Shown here: positions 7,875 through 13,270 of the stretch, one piece after another
Layout: each line of letters opens with the position of its first letter
Position numbering within the stretch: position 1 is the stretch's first letter
DNA from: Bacteroidota bacterium
GTDB taxonomy: Bacteria > Bacteroidota > Bacteroidia > Flavobacteriales > Flavobacteriaceae
NCBI GenBank assembly: GCA_021793135.1
Contig: JAJYTI010000045.1
Span: 1-13,270, forward strand
Length of the DNA: 13,270 nucleotides
Direction of reading: 5' to 3'
The notes under the pieces: model-generated
The model's input: the letters and a program-made list of their open reading frames with translations, nothing else
Told to the model about the DNA's origin: nothing
Database searches by the model: none
Translations under genes and position numbers: made by a program

Positions 7875-8431
7875 TTGGCATCCGACAAAGAAATTATAGA
7901 AGAGGTAAAAAAGGCAATACTAAAAAATATAGTTTTTTGGTAGAAAAGTATTCTGAAAAGATTTTTGCTCTTGCTATTTCCTTATTAAAGAACAAGGAAG
8001 ATGCGGAAGAAATCACACAAAATACTTTCTTAAAGGCTTACCAATCTTTGGATAAGTTTCGTGAAGATGCAAAGTTTTCTTCGTTTTTATATCGAATTTG
8101 CTATAATGAAAGTATCAATCAAATCCGATCTCGTAAAATGACGTTGGATATTGATAATGTTGCGATTAAGGACACGCAAATCAATGATGGATTTTTTCAT
8201 ATTCAGAAAAAAGAACAGAAGAAGTATTTAACTTTAGCGTTAGATAAATTAAATCCAGAGTATCGAATGGTACTCACCTTATTTTATTTAGAAGAACAAT
8301 CTCTAAATGAAATTATAGAAATAACCGCATGGAGCCTTTCTAACACGAAGGTTAAACTACATAGAGCAAGATTAGCTTTAGCAAAAGAGATTAATAAGAT
8401 TCTAAAAAATGAAGCTAGAAACCTGTATTAA
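7875..8431 (+). CDS. ECF-family RNA polymerase sigma factor, split by a -1 frameshift
   Basis: An extracytoplasmic-function sigma-70 factor encoded in two frames. Frame A starts at TTG 7875, immediately after a TAA, and encodes 13 residues (ASDKEIIEEVKK after the start) before running into TAG 7941-7943. Frame B (-1) continues from GGC 7913-7915 as GNTKKYSF and then 164 residues from 7937 to TAA 8431. Joined, they give a 185-residue protein of normal ECF length with an intact N-terminus. Region 2 includes KNKEDAEEITQNTF (about residues 39-52), and region 4 has the helix-turn-helix SLNEIIEITAWSLSNTKVKL with HRAR (about 143-166). Frame B alone could start at TTG 7937 but would lack the beginning of region 2. 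The junction is A AAA AAG (7907-7913). The next gene begins 2 bases downstream. The family is certain; whether the product is made by frameshifting or the gene is broken is open. Confidence 0.88.
7907..7942 (+). promoter_or_regulatory. Putative -1 frameshift site: slippery heptamer plus hairpin
   Basis: A AAA AAG at 7907-7913 is in the correct phase of the upstream frame (GTA AAA AAG) for simultaneous P- and A-site slippage, and the -1 frame is the one that continues the sigma factor. After a 4-nt spacer, bases 7918-7927 pair with 7933-7942 (10 bp, one G-U) around the loop TATAG. The stem is almost all A-U, so it is weak. The same run of six A could allow transcriptional slippage, or could be a one-base deletion from seven A. 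Confidence 0.5.
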
Positions 8432-8433
8432 TA

Positions 8434-8757
8434 ATGGATAAAATAAAACGAAAAGAAAAAATAGAAGAACTATTTAAAGAGATAAGTAAGAAACCTAAAG
8501 ATCTAGATAAAAATATCATGAATCTTATTTATCAAGAAGCTACTTCACAAAAAGAAACAATTAGAGAAACGAAGCCTATTTCATGGCTTTGGGCCTATAT
8601 TTTTATTGGTGTCTTATGTGTATTCGCTATTGTTTTCACAATAATTTTCTTCGATTTTAAAGAGCATTCTTTAATTTGGTGCATAGCTATTGCAGTATTT
8701 ATCCCACTCATCATAGAAAAACGGATACAAATAAATAAACCTCTGCAAGAAGTTTAA
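8434..8757 (+). CDS. Small two-helix membrane protein, candidate anti-sigma factor
   Basis: A 107-residue protein whose ATG lies 2 bases after the sigma stop, so the two are surely co-transcribed and may be translationally coupled. Residues 1-48 are charged and presumably cytoplasmic. They include a P-x-x-L-x-x-x-I-M-x-x-I stretch (21-32) reminiscent of the N-terminal sigma-binding segments of membrane anti-sigma factors. Hydrophobic helices lie at about 51-73 and 79-95, with a short basic C-terminal tail. No zinc-binding HxxxCxxC motif is present, so it is not a ZAS-type anti-sigma. I do not recognise the family. The anti-sigma role is inferred from operon position and topology only. Confidence 0.75.
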   Translation: MDKIKRKEKIEELFKEISKKPKDLDKNIMNLIYQEATSQKETIRETKPISWLWAYIFIGVLCVFAIVFTIIFFDFKEHSLIWCIAIAVFIPLIIEKRIQINKPLQEV

Positions 8758-8778
8758 AATTAGTATTTACTTTAAATA

Positions 8779-8814
8779 AATCCCGAAGTCTTTCCTAGCT
8801 TCGGGATTATTTTT
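8779..8814 (+). terminator. Intrinsic terminator of the sigma operon
   Basis: A 10-bp perfect stem (8779-8788 with 8799-8808) with a 10-nt loop, then A and six T. It separates the sigma operon from rnpA, and the rnpA promoter begins directly after it. Confidence 0.85.
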
Positions 8815-8819
8815 TAGTT

Positions 8820-8827
8820 TAACTTTG
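8820..8827 (+). promoter_or_regulatory. -7 box of rnpA, 5 nt from the start codon
   Basis: TAACTTTG is an exact match to the Bacteroidota -7 consensus TAnnTTTG. Only CCAGC separates it from the ATG at 8833, so the transcript would have almost no 5' leader. The -33 region overlaps the preceding terminator stem and has no clear TTG. Confidence 0.55.
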
Positions 8828-8832
8828 CCAGC

Positions 8833-9210
8833 ATGAATTTTAGGTTTACAAAACAAGAGAAATTAAAAAGCAAAACCAGCATAGATAAACTATTCCAAGA
8901 AGGTAAAGGAATAGTAAAATTTCCTATTAAGATGCAATATATGCCGCATAGTAAACCTACACATCAAATTGCCTTTTCAGTTCCTAAACGAAATTTTAAA
9001 CGAGCTGTTGATCGCAATAGAATTAAACGACAATTGCGAGAAGCGTACCGACTTAATAAGCATATCATTTTTGATAAAAATCTACCACCACAAGCTATAT
9101 TCTTTATCTACATAGGTAAAAAGCTTCCTGAATACGATCTTTTAGAAAAACGAATGAAAATCTGTTTAAAAGAACTTTCTCGTAAAGCAATTAAAATTCA
9201 AGAAGAGTAA
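8833..9210 (+). CDS. rnpA: Ribonuclease P protein component
   Basis: The basic protein subunit of RNase P, which binds the catalytic M1 RNA and helps recognise the pre-tRNA 5' leader. The family signature is clear: FSVPKRNFKRAV (48-59) leading into the RNR motif RNRIKRQLREAYR (61-73). It has 125 residues, the usual length. The ATG at 8833 precedes the typical opening FTKQEKLKS. The gene is not preceded by rpmH as in the common rpmH-rnpA order; a sigma operon and its terminator are upstream instead. No gene follows on the same transcript within 129 bases. Confidence 0.95.
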   Translation: MNFRFTKQEKLKSKTSIDKLFQEGKGIVKFPIKMQYMPHSKPTHQIAFSVPKRNFKRAVDRNRIKRQLREAYRLNKHIIFDKNLPPQAIFFIYIGKKLPEYDLLEKRMKICLKELSRKAIKIQEE

Positions 9211-9290
9211 AGCTTAAAGATCCATTGTTAAATTCTTCTTTCTACTCTACTTATTTATTTCCTAATAATAATTACTTATTACTAAACCTT

Positions 9291-9321
9291 TTGGATTAAA
9301 CTCTCCTCTTTCGTACTTTTA
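9291..9321 (+). promoter_or_regulatory. Candidate -33/-7 promoter for the dioxygenase gene
   Basis: TTG (9291-9293) and TACTTTTA (9314-9321) are 20 nt apart, the Bacteroidota spacing, with the -7 box matching TAnnTTTG except at the last base. The leader to the ATG at 9340 would be about 15 nt. Confidence 0.4.
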
Positions 9322-9339
9322 TAGGAAAACTATACACCT

Positions 9340-9855
9340 ATGAAAATATCTAAGCCTTTTCATTTAGAAAAGTGGATTTCTGATAATAGAGATTTACTTA
9401 AACCACCTGTCGGAAATAAAAACTTATATACAGAGTCGGGTGATTATATTGTTATGGTAGTTGGCGGTCCAAACAATAGGAATGATTACCATTATAACCA
9501 AACCGAAGAACTGTTCTACCAATTAGAAGGAAATATTAAGGTACACATTCAAGTAGATGGAGAAAAACAGACCATTGCCTTGGGTCCTGGCGAAATGTTT
9601 TTGCTACCAGCAGAAATTCCACATTCTCCAGAACGAAGCGAAGGCTCGGTAGGTTTGGTAATAGAACGAAAACGTGCTGGTAAAGGTTTTACAGATGGAT
9701 TATTATGGTTTTGTAATAGCTGCAATAATAAACTACATGAAGTGTACTTTGAACTTCATGATATAGAAAAGGATTTTTTACCACATTTCCAACACTTCAA
9801 TGAAAGTGATGATTTACAAACTTGTGCTAAATGCGGAGAAGTCTTAAAAGACTGA
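9340..9855 (+). CDS. nbaC: 3-hydroxyanthranilate 3,4-dioxygenase
   Basis: A cupin-fold, Fe(II)-dependent ring-cleaving dioxygenase that converts 3-hydroxyanthranilate to 2-amino-3-carboxymuconate semialdehyde, in kynurenine-pathway tryptophan degradation or quinolinate/NAD synthesis. The cupin iron ligands are H51 (NRNDYH), E57 (TEELF) and H95 (IPHSPER). Substrate-binding residues R47, R99 and E110 are in place. The C-terminal rubredoxin-like iron site is intact as C125-x2-C128 and C162-x2-C165, the bacterial type. At 171 residues it is full length. No other kynurenine-pathway gene (kynureninase, kynurenine monooxygenase, decarboxylase) is in the window. The gene symbol nbaC is the common annotation; haaO is equivalent. 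Confidence 0.95.
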   Translation: MKISKPFHLEKWISDNRDLLKPPVGNKNLYTESGDYIVMVVGGPNNRNDYHYNQTEELFYQLEGNIKVHIQVDGEKQTIALGPGEMFLLPAEIPHSPERSEGSVGLVIERKRAGKGFTDGLLWFCNSCNNKLHEVYFELHDIEKDFLPHFQHFNESDDLQTCAKCGEVLKD

Positions 9856-9901
9856 TTTTAATATAAGTATTACACTCATCCAAGGAATTATTTATAAAAA
9901 C

Positions 9902-9922
9902 CCAACAGAGTTTTAGTGTTGG
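9902..9922. terminator. Short hairpin between dioxygenase and ALDH genes
   Basis: CCAACA (9902-9907) pairs with TGTTGG (9917-9922) around a 9-nt loop. It is preceded by an A-run but has no T-run on the plus strand, so as a terminator it would work better on the minus strand, where no gene ends. It may be a degenerate terminator of the dioxygenase gene. Confidence 0.35.
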
Positions 9923-9934
9923 TATCATATTGTT

Positions 9935-9942
9935 TATATTCG
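9935..9942 (+). promoter_or_regulatory. Weak candidate -7 box for the ALDH gene
   Basis: TATATTCG fits TAnnTTTG with one mismatch and lies 29 nt before the ATG at 9972. No convincing TTG is found at the right -33 distance; the nearest, 9919-9921, leaves only 13 nt. Confidence 0.25.
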
Positions 9943-9971
9943 CAGGAGTGTGAAATAAAAAACCATTTTAT

Positions 9972-11528
9972 ATGTCAGAAATAGCAACTTCATTCGGAAT
10001 AAATGAAGCATTAAAAGAATTAGGAATTGAAGCCGTAAACTCTGGAACTTCAACAGGAAGTGAATGGCTTTCAGGGGATAACCATATTACATCGGTTTCT
10101 CCAGTAGATAACTCCGAAATAGCTAAAGTAAGCGTTACCACAAGAGAAGATTACGATAAAGTACTAGATACTGCTAGTAAAGCATTTAAACATTGGAGAA
10201 CTATTCCTGCACCACAACGTGGAGAAATTGTTCGTCAATTTGGCGATGAGTTACGCAGATTAAAAGAACCTTTAGGAAAACTTGTTTCGTACGAAATGGG
10301 GAAAAGTTTCCAAGAAGGTTTAGGAGAAGTACAAGAAATGATAGATATCTGTGACTTTGCAGTAGGATTATCTAGACAACTTTATGGATTAACTATGCCT
10401 TCAGAACGTCCAGCACACCGCATGTTCGAACAATGGCATCCATTAGGAGTAGTTGGTATAATTAGTGCATTCAACTTCCCAGTGGCAGTTTGGAGCTGGA
10501 ATACAGCATTAGCTTGGGTATGTGGGGATGTATGTGTATGGAAACCATCAGAGAAAACTCCTCTTACAGGAATTGCATGTCAAAAAATTGCAGCTAAAGT
10601 ATTTAAAGAAAACGGTCTGCCAGAAGGAATTAGCTGTCTGATTACTGGAGATTATAAAGTAGGAGAATACTTATCAGAAGATGAGCGTATCCCATTAGTA
10701 TGTGCTACTGGTTCTACAAGAATGGGTAAAATCGTTGCACAAACTGTAGCAAAAAGATTAGGTAAATCATTGCTTGAATTAGGTGGAAATAACGCGATAA
10801 TCGTAACTCCTGATGCAGATATTAAGATGACCGTAATCGGTGCAGTATTTGGTGCTGTAGGTACAGCAGGACAGCGTTGTACTTCTACTAGAAGACTAAT
10901 TGTACACGAAGATGTATATGATGAAGTAAAAGATGCTTTAGTTAAGGCTTATGGCCAATTAAATATTGGAAACCCACTAGACACTAACAATCACGTAGGA
11001 CCACTTATCGATAAAGAAGCCGTAAACAACTATCTGAACGCACTAGAACAAGTGAAAAAAGAAGGTGGAAATATCATCGTAGAAGGTGGTGTACTTGAAG
11101 GCAAAGGATACGAGAGCGGATGTTATGTAAAGCCAGCTATCGCAGAAGCTTCTATAGAATACAAAATCGTTCAAAACGAAACTTTTGCTCCAGTACTATA
11201 TCTATTAAAATATAGCGGTGACTTAGAGAATGCACTTGCTATGCAAAACGGAGTAGTACAAGGATTATCATCGGCTATTATGACTACTAATTTACGCGAA
11301 GCAGAAAGATTCTTATCTGCAGAAGGTTCCGACTGTGGAATCGCAAACGTAAACATCGGTACAAGTGGTGCCGAAATTGGTGGCGCATTTGGTGGTGAGA
11401 AAGAAACTGGCGGTGGAAGACAATCAGGCTCTGATGCTTGGAAAGCATACATGCGCCGTCAAACTAATACTGTAAACTATTCTACCGAGTTGCCATTAGC
11501 ACAAGGTATTAAGTTTGATCTAGACTAA
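9972..11528 (+). CDS. amaB: ALDH7 family aldehyde dehydrogenase (aminoadipate-semialdehyde type)
   Basis: A 518-residue NAD(P)+-dependent aldehyde dehydrogenase of the antiquitin (ALDH7) branch, whose known members oxidise alpha-aminoadipate semialdehyde in lysine breakdown. Visible motifs are FNFP (167-170), the cofactor Lys in WKPSEKTP (K191), the general base E269 in LLELGGNN, and the catalytic C303 in AGQRCTSTRR. The C-terminus NVNIGTSGAEIGGAFGGE with GSDAWKAYMRR and LPLAQGIKF is highly characteristic of ALDH7A1 relatives. It is full length. It follows the dioxygenase after 116 bases on the same strand but probably has its own promoter. It is not an aminomuconate-semialdehyde dehydrogenase by motif, so a direct link with the dioxygenase is not supported. 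The family is certain; the symbol is by analogy. Confidence 0.92.
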   Translation: MSEIATSFGINEALKELGIEAVNSGTSTGSEWLSGDNHITSVSPVDNSEIAKVSVTTREDYDKVLDTASKAFKHWRTIPAPQRGEIVRQFGDELRRLKEPLGKLVSYEMGKSFQEGLGEVQEMIDICDFAVGLSRQLYGLTMPSERPAHRMFEQWHPLGVVGIISAFNFPVAVWSWNTALAWVCGDVCVWKPSEKTPLTGIACQKIAAKVFKENGLPEGISCLITGDYKVGEYLSEDERIPLVCATGSTRMGKIVAQTVAKRLGKSLLELGGNNAIIVTPDADIKMTVIGAVFGAVGTAGQRCTSTRRLIVHEDVYDEVKDALVKAYGQLNIGNPLDTNNHVGPLIDKEAVNNYLNALEQVKKEGGNIIVEGGVLEGKGYESGCYVKPAIAEASIEYKIVQNETFAPVLYLLKYSGDLENALAMQNGVVQGLSSAIMTTNLREAERFLSAEGSDCGIANVNIGTSGAEIGGAFGGEKETGGGRQSGSDAWKAYMRRQTNTVNYSTELPLAQGIKFDLD

Positions 11529-11548
11529 TATTTAATTTATTATAATTT

Positions 11549-11591
11549 AAAAGCAGTCCATTCAGTATAATCTGAGTGGACTGCTTTTTTT
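11549..11591 (+). terminator. Intrinsic terminator of the ALDH gene
   Basis: A 12-bp outer stem (11549-11560 with 11577-11588) plus an inner CAG/CTG pairing (11563-11565 with 11572-11574), followed by a T-run to 11591. It is a strong terminator 20 bases after the ALDH stop. Confidence 0.9.
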
Positions 11592-11708
11592 ATTGGTTTC
11601 ACTACATTTTATATAAGGATAATTATGTTTCATTAAAGAAAGTTCACAAAGTTGTTTGTTGCTTTAATTTAATTTCCTTATAATACTTCGACAAAGAAAA
11701 CCAATATT

Positions 11709-11840
11709 ATGAAACTTATTAACTTCAGAACATCTGAAGCCAATACTAGAATCGTCCTAAGTAAAAATCAATTCTATTTTACAAATTGTACCAATAGCAA
11801 ACATTACGCGTTGGTACGCAAGTTTTTTTCTAGTCGATAG
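11709..11840 (+). CDS. Candidate 43-residue small protein or leader ORF
   Basis: ATG at 11709 to TAG at 11838-11840. The peptide begins MKLINFRTSEANTRIVL and ends LVRKFFSSR. It is basic, has no signal peptide or membrane helix, and contains a single Cys in FYFTNCTNS (22-30). The mix of residues and codons looks like translated protein rather than random AT-rich sequence. It stands alone on the plus strand with a terminator-like hairpin 33 bases after its stop. It could be an independent small protein or a leader peptide for the BCCT gene. I do not recognise it, and chance is not excluded. Confidence 0.45.
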   Translation: MKLINFRTSEANTRIVLSKNQFYFTNCTNSKHYALVRKFFSSR

Positions 11841-11873
11841 AGGTTTTCTGTCCATTACATATTTACTCTATAT

Positions 11874-11926
11874 ATCCTTAATTATAATCTTCTAAAAACA
11901 ACCTAGAAGAATAAGGATTCTTTTTT
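11874..11926 (+). terminator. Terminator-like hairpin just upstream of the BCCT gene
   Basis: The inner stem pairs 11888-11894 with 11904-11910, and the outer stem pairs 11874-11880 with 11912-11918. A 7-nt left bulge separates them, and the hairpin is followed by TC and six T (11921-11926). It ends 22 bases before the BCCT start codon, so it either terminates the small ORF or controls read-through into the transporter gene. Confidence 0.6.
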
Positions 11927-11948
11927 ATTCATTAAATCATTATATTAT

Positions 11949-13270
11949 ATGTCATCAAAAGTTTCTAGAGGAGACAGTTCCTCTAAATTCTTAGGTTTGG
12001 TGGTCAATAAACGTGTGTTTATTGCAACTACCACAATTCTAATATTAAGTGTGGTACTCACCCTACTATTTGAAGATCAAGCTGATATTTATTTTGCTAA
12101 AGCACAAGATGCAGTCTCTACACATGGTGGATGGATTTATACCTTAGCGGTAAATGTATTTATCATTTTTTGCTTCTACTTTGCTTTTAGCAAATATGGA
12201 AAAATTCGAATAGGTGGTGCCAAAGCAAAACCAGAATTCAGTATTTGGGCATGGTTTGCCATGTTATTTAGTGCAGGAATTGGAAATGGTCTAGTATTAT
12301 TCAGTATTGCCGACCCAGTACGTGATTTTTTAAATCCACCTCGTCTGGCGGGACAAGATCCTACGGCAATCGCCCAAGAAGCAATAAACTTTTCTTTCCT
12401 ACACCACGGAATTCATGGATGGGCTATTTATTCTTTAGTAGGATTATCGCTAGCCTATTTTACATATAATAGAAAAATGCCATTGACACTACGATCAGCA
12501 TTCTATCCTATTTTAGGAAATAGAATTCATGGTTGGATGGGTGATTTAGTAGATATTATGGCAGTAATTACTACTATTTTTGGACTTGCAACAACCATTG
12601 GTTTTGGTGTTGGACAGATAAACGCTGGATTTACTCACGTATTTGGAATTCCTAGTACATTACTCTTTCAAATCATTGCGATAATAACTATTACCGGTAT
12701 CTCTACACTATCTGCCTTTAGTGGAGTAAATAGAGGAGTACGAATACTGAGTATTCTTAATATTAGAGTGGCACTCACCATATTTATTTTAGTTTTAATT
12801 TTAGGTCCTACTACGTTTATCTTCAGATCTTACATTCAAAACATAGGTAGTTATCTAGTTCATTTTATAGATATGACGACCTGGACAGAGACTTTAACCG
12901 ATACTAATTGGCAAAAAATAAGAACCATCATGTATTGGGGGTGGTGGATTTCTTGGTCGCCTTTCGTAGGTACTTTCATAGCACGTATTTCTAAAGGACG
13001 CACCATTAAAGAATTTATACTTTGTGTATTAATTCTTCCTGCTGCCGTTACTTTCTTATGGTTTACTGCTTTTGGTGGTGTAACGATGAACGATATATTA
13101 CAAGGAGATACGGCAGTTATAGAAGCTGTAAACAATGATATTTCGACGGCTTTGTATGTGTTTTTCGAAAAGTTCCCATTAGCTATGGTTCTTAAAGTAT
13201 TGGGAGTAGTATTAATTTGTAGCTTTATCATTACCTCTGCAGACTCTGGAGCATTAGTAGTAGATAGTAT
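11949..13270 (+). CDS. BCCT family transporter (betaine/carnitine/choline), 3'-truncated
   Basis: The first 440 codons of a Na+- or H+-coupled secondary transporter of the inner membrane for quaternary ammonium compounds such as glycine betaine. The frame is open to the window end. The TM3 glycine motif is AGIGNGLVLFSIADP (109-123). The aromatic substrate-box segment is YWGWWISWSPFVGTFIARISKGRTIKEF (329-356) with W330, W332, W333 and W336. The TSADSG motif (429-434) matches the region that supplies Thr/Ser Na+ ligands in BetP. Multiple hydrophobic helices fit the LeuT-fold topology. The glycine motif differs from the classic GMGIG. The ATG at 11949 is the first good start, after a terminator-like hairpin. 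Likely role: osmoprotectant uptake. The family is certain; the substrate is inferred. Confidence 0.93.
   Translation, partial: MSSKVSRGDSSSKFLGLVVNKRVFIATTTILILSVVLTLLFEDQADIYFAKAQDAVSTHGGWIYTLAVNVFIIFCFYFAFSKYGKIRIGGAKAKPEFSIWAWFAMLFSAGIGNGLVLFSIADPVRDFLNPPRLAGQDPTAIAQEAINFSFLHHGIHGWAIYSLVGLSLAYFTYNRKMPLTLRSAFYPILGNRIHGWMGDLVDIMAVITTIFGLATTIGFGVGQINAGFTHVFGIPSTLLFQIIAIITITGISTLSAFSGVNRGVRILSILNIRVALTIFILVLILGPTTFIFRSYIQNIGSYLVHFIDMTTWTETLTDTNWQKIRTIMYWGWWISWSPFVGTFIARISKGRTIKEFILCVLILPAAVTFLWFTAFGGVTMNDILQGDTAVIEAVNNDISTALYVFFEKFPLAMVLKVLGVVLICSFIITSADSGALVVDS

Larger units (their letters stand above)
11592..11948. other. Leader region between ALDH terminator and BCCT transporter
   Basis: This 357-bp AT-rich stretch holds a 43-codon ORF (11709-11840) and a terminator-like hairpin (11874-11926). 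Upstream of the ORF a possible promoter is TTG (11659-11661) with TAATACTTCG (11681-11690), a poor match. I see no tRNA or known riboswitch core. Confidence 0.5.

Noticed and set aside
7937..8431. Taking TTG 7937 as the simple start of the sigma gene
   Set aside because: It would lack the start of sigma region 2, lies 80 bases from the promoter -10, and leaves the well-matched N-terminal segment at 7875-7913 unexplained; kept only as an alternative.
11171..11452. Minus-strand 93-codon ORF inside the ALDH gene
   Set aside because: Lies antisense to the most conserved ALDH7 segment; Pro/Ser-rich shadow with no own signals.
11612..11682. Imperfect long-range pairing TATAAGGATAATT with AATTTCCTTATA upstream of the small ORF
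   Set aside because: Short AT-rich words that recur by chance here; the 46-nt loop and position probably upstream of the transcript start make a riboswitch or antiterminator unlikely.
12860..13231. Minus-strand 123-codon ORF inside the BCCT gene
   Set aside because: Antisense to the Trp-box region of an intact transporter frame; no supporting promoter or homology.

Overview
The window looks like low-GC chromosomal DNA from a member of the Bacteroidota, most likely a marine-type Flavobacteriaceae. The evidence is the close fit of LepA, the M1 peptidase and the DUF1684 protein to flavobacterial families, the near absence of Shine-Dalgarno sequences, TAnnTTTG-like -7 promoter boxes, and abundant secreted proteases. 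I see no insertion sequence, integrase, tRNA, rRNA or CRISPR array.

Layout. (1) 1-1800: the 3' part of lepA, truncated by the window edge, ending at an intrinsic terminator. The first 25 bases form a perfect inverted repeat that looks like an assembly fold-back. (2) 1919-4538: a metallo-beta-lactamase-fold hydrolase and a lipoprotein subtilase 12 bases apart, probably one operon, ending in a strong hairpin shared with the convergent next gene. (3) 4546-7330: a secreted DUF1684 protein (minus strand) divergent from a secreted M1 aminopeptidase (plus strand). (4) 7348-8808: a compact ECF sigma factor locus. A small three-helix membrane protein (minus) diverges from an ECF sigma gene (plus), which is followed 2 bases later by a two-helix membrane protein that could be its anti-sigma factor. 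(5) 8820-11591: rnpA with its promoter almost touching the start codon, then 3-hydroxyanthranilate dioxygenase and an ALDH7 (antiquitin-type) aldehyde dehydrogenase. (6) 11709-13270: a 43-codon small ORF, a terminator-like hairpin, and a BCCT-family transporter cut by the window end.

The most interesting part is region 4. Both divergent transcription units are preceded by the same bipartite sequence, TTGTAACCTTTT - 11 nt - TTGTCTTAA, identical at all 21 conserved positions and with identical spacing, on opposite strands. This is the form expected of an ECF sigma promoter (AAC in the -35, GTC in the -10), so the sigma factor very likely drives its own operon and the divergent membrane protein.

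In addition, the sigma gene is not one open frame. Its N-terminal 13 codons (TTG start at 7875) are in one frame and the rest is in the -1 frame. The junction is A AAA AAG, a canonical bacterial -1 slippery heptamer, followed 4 nt later by a 10-bp hairpin. Joining the frames gives a normal 185-residue ECF sigma factor. This is programmed frameshifting, transcriptional slippage, or a one-base homopolymer deletion (real or a sequencing error). The sequence alone cannot decide which.
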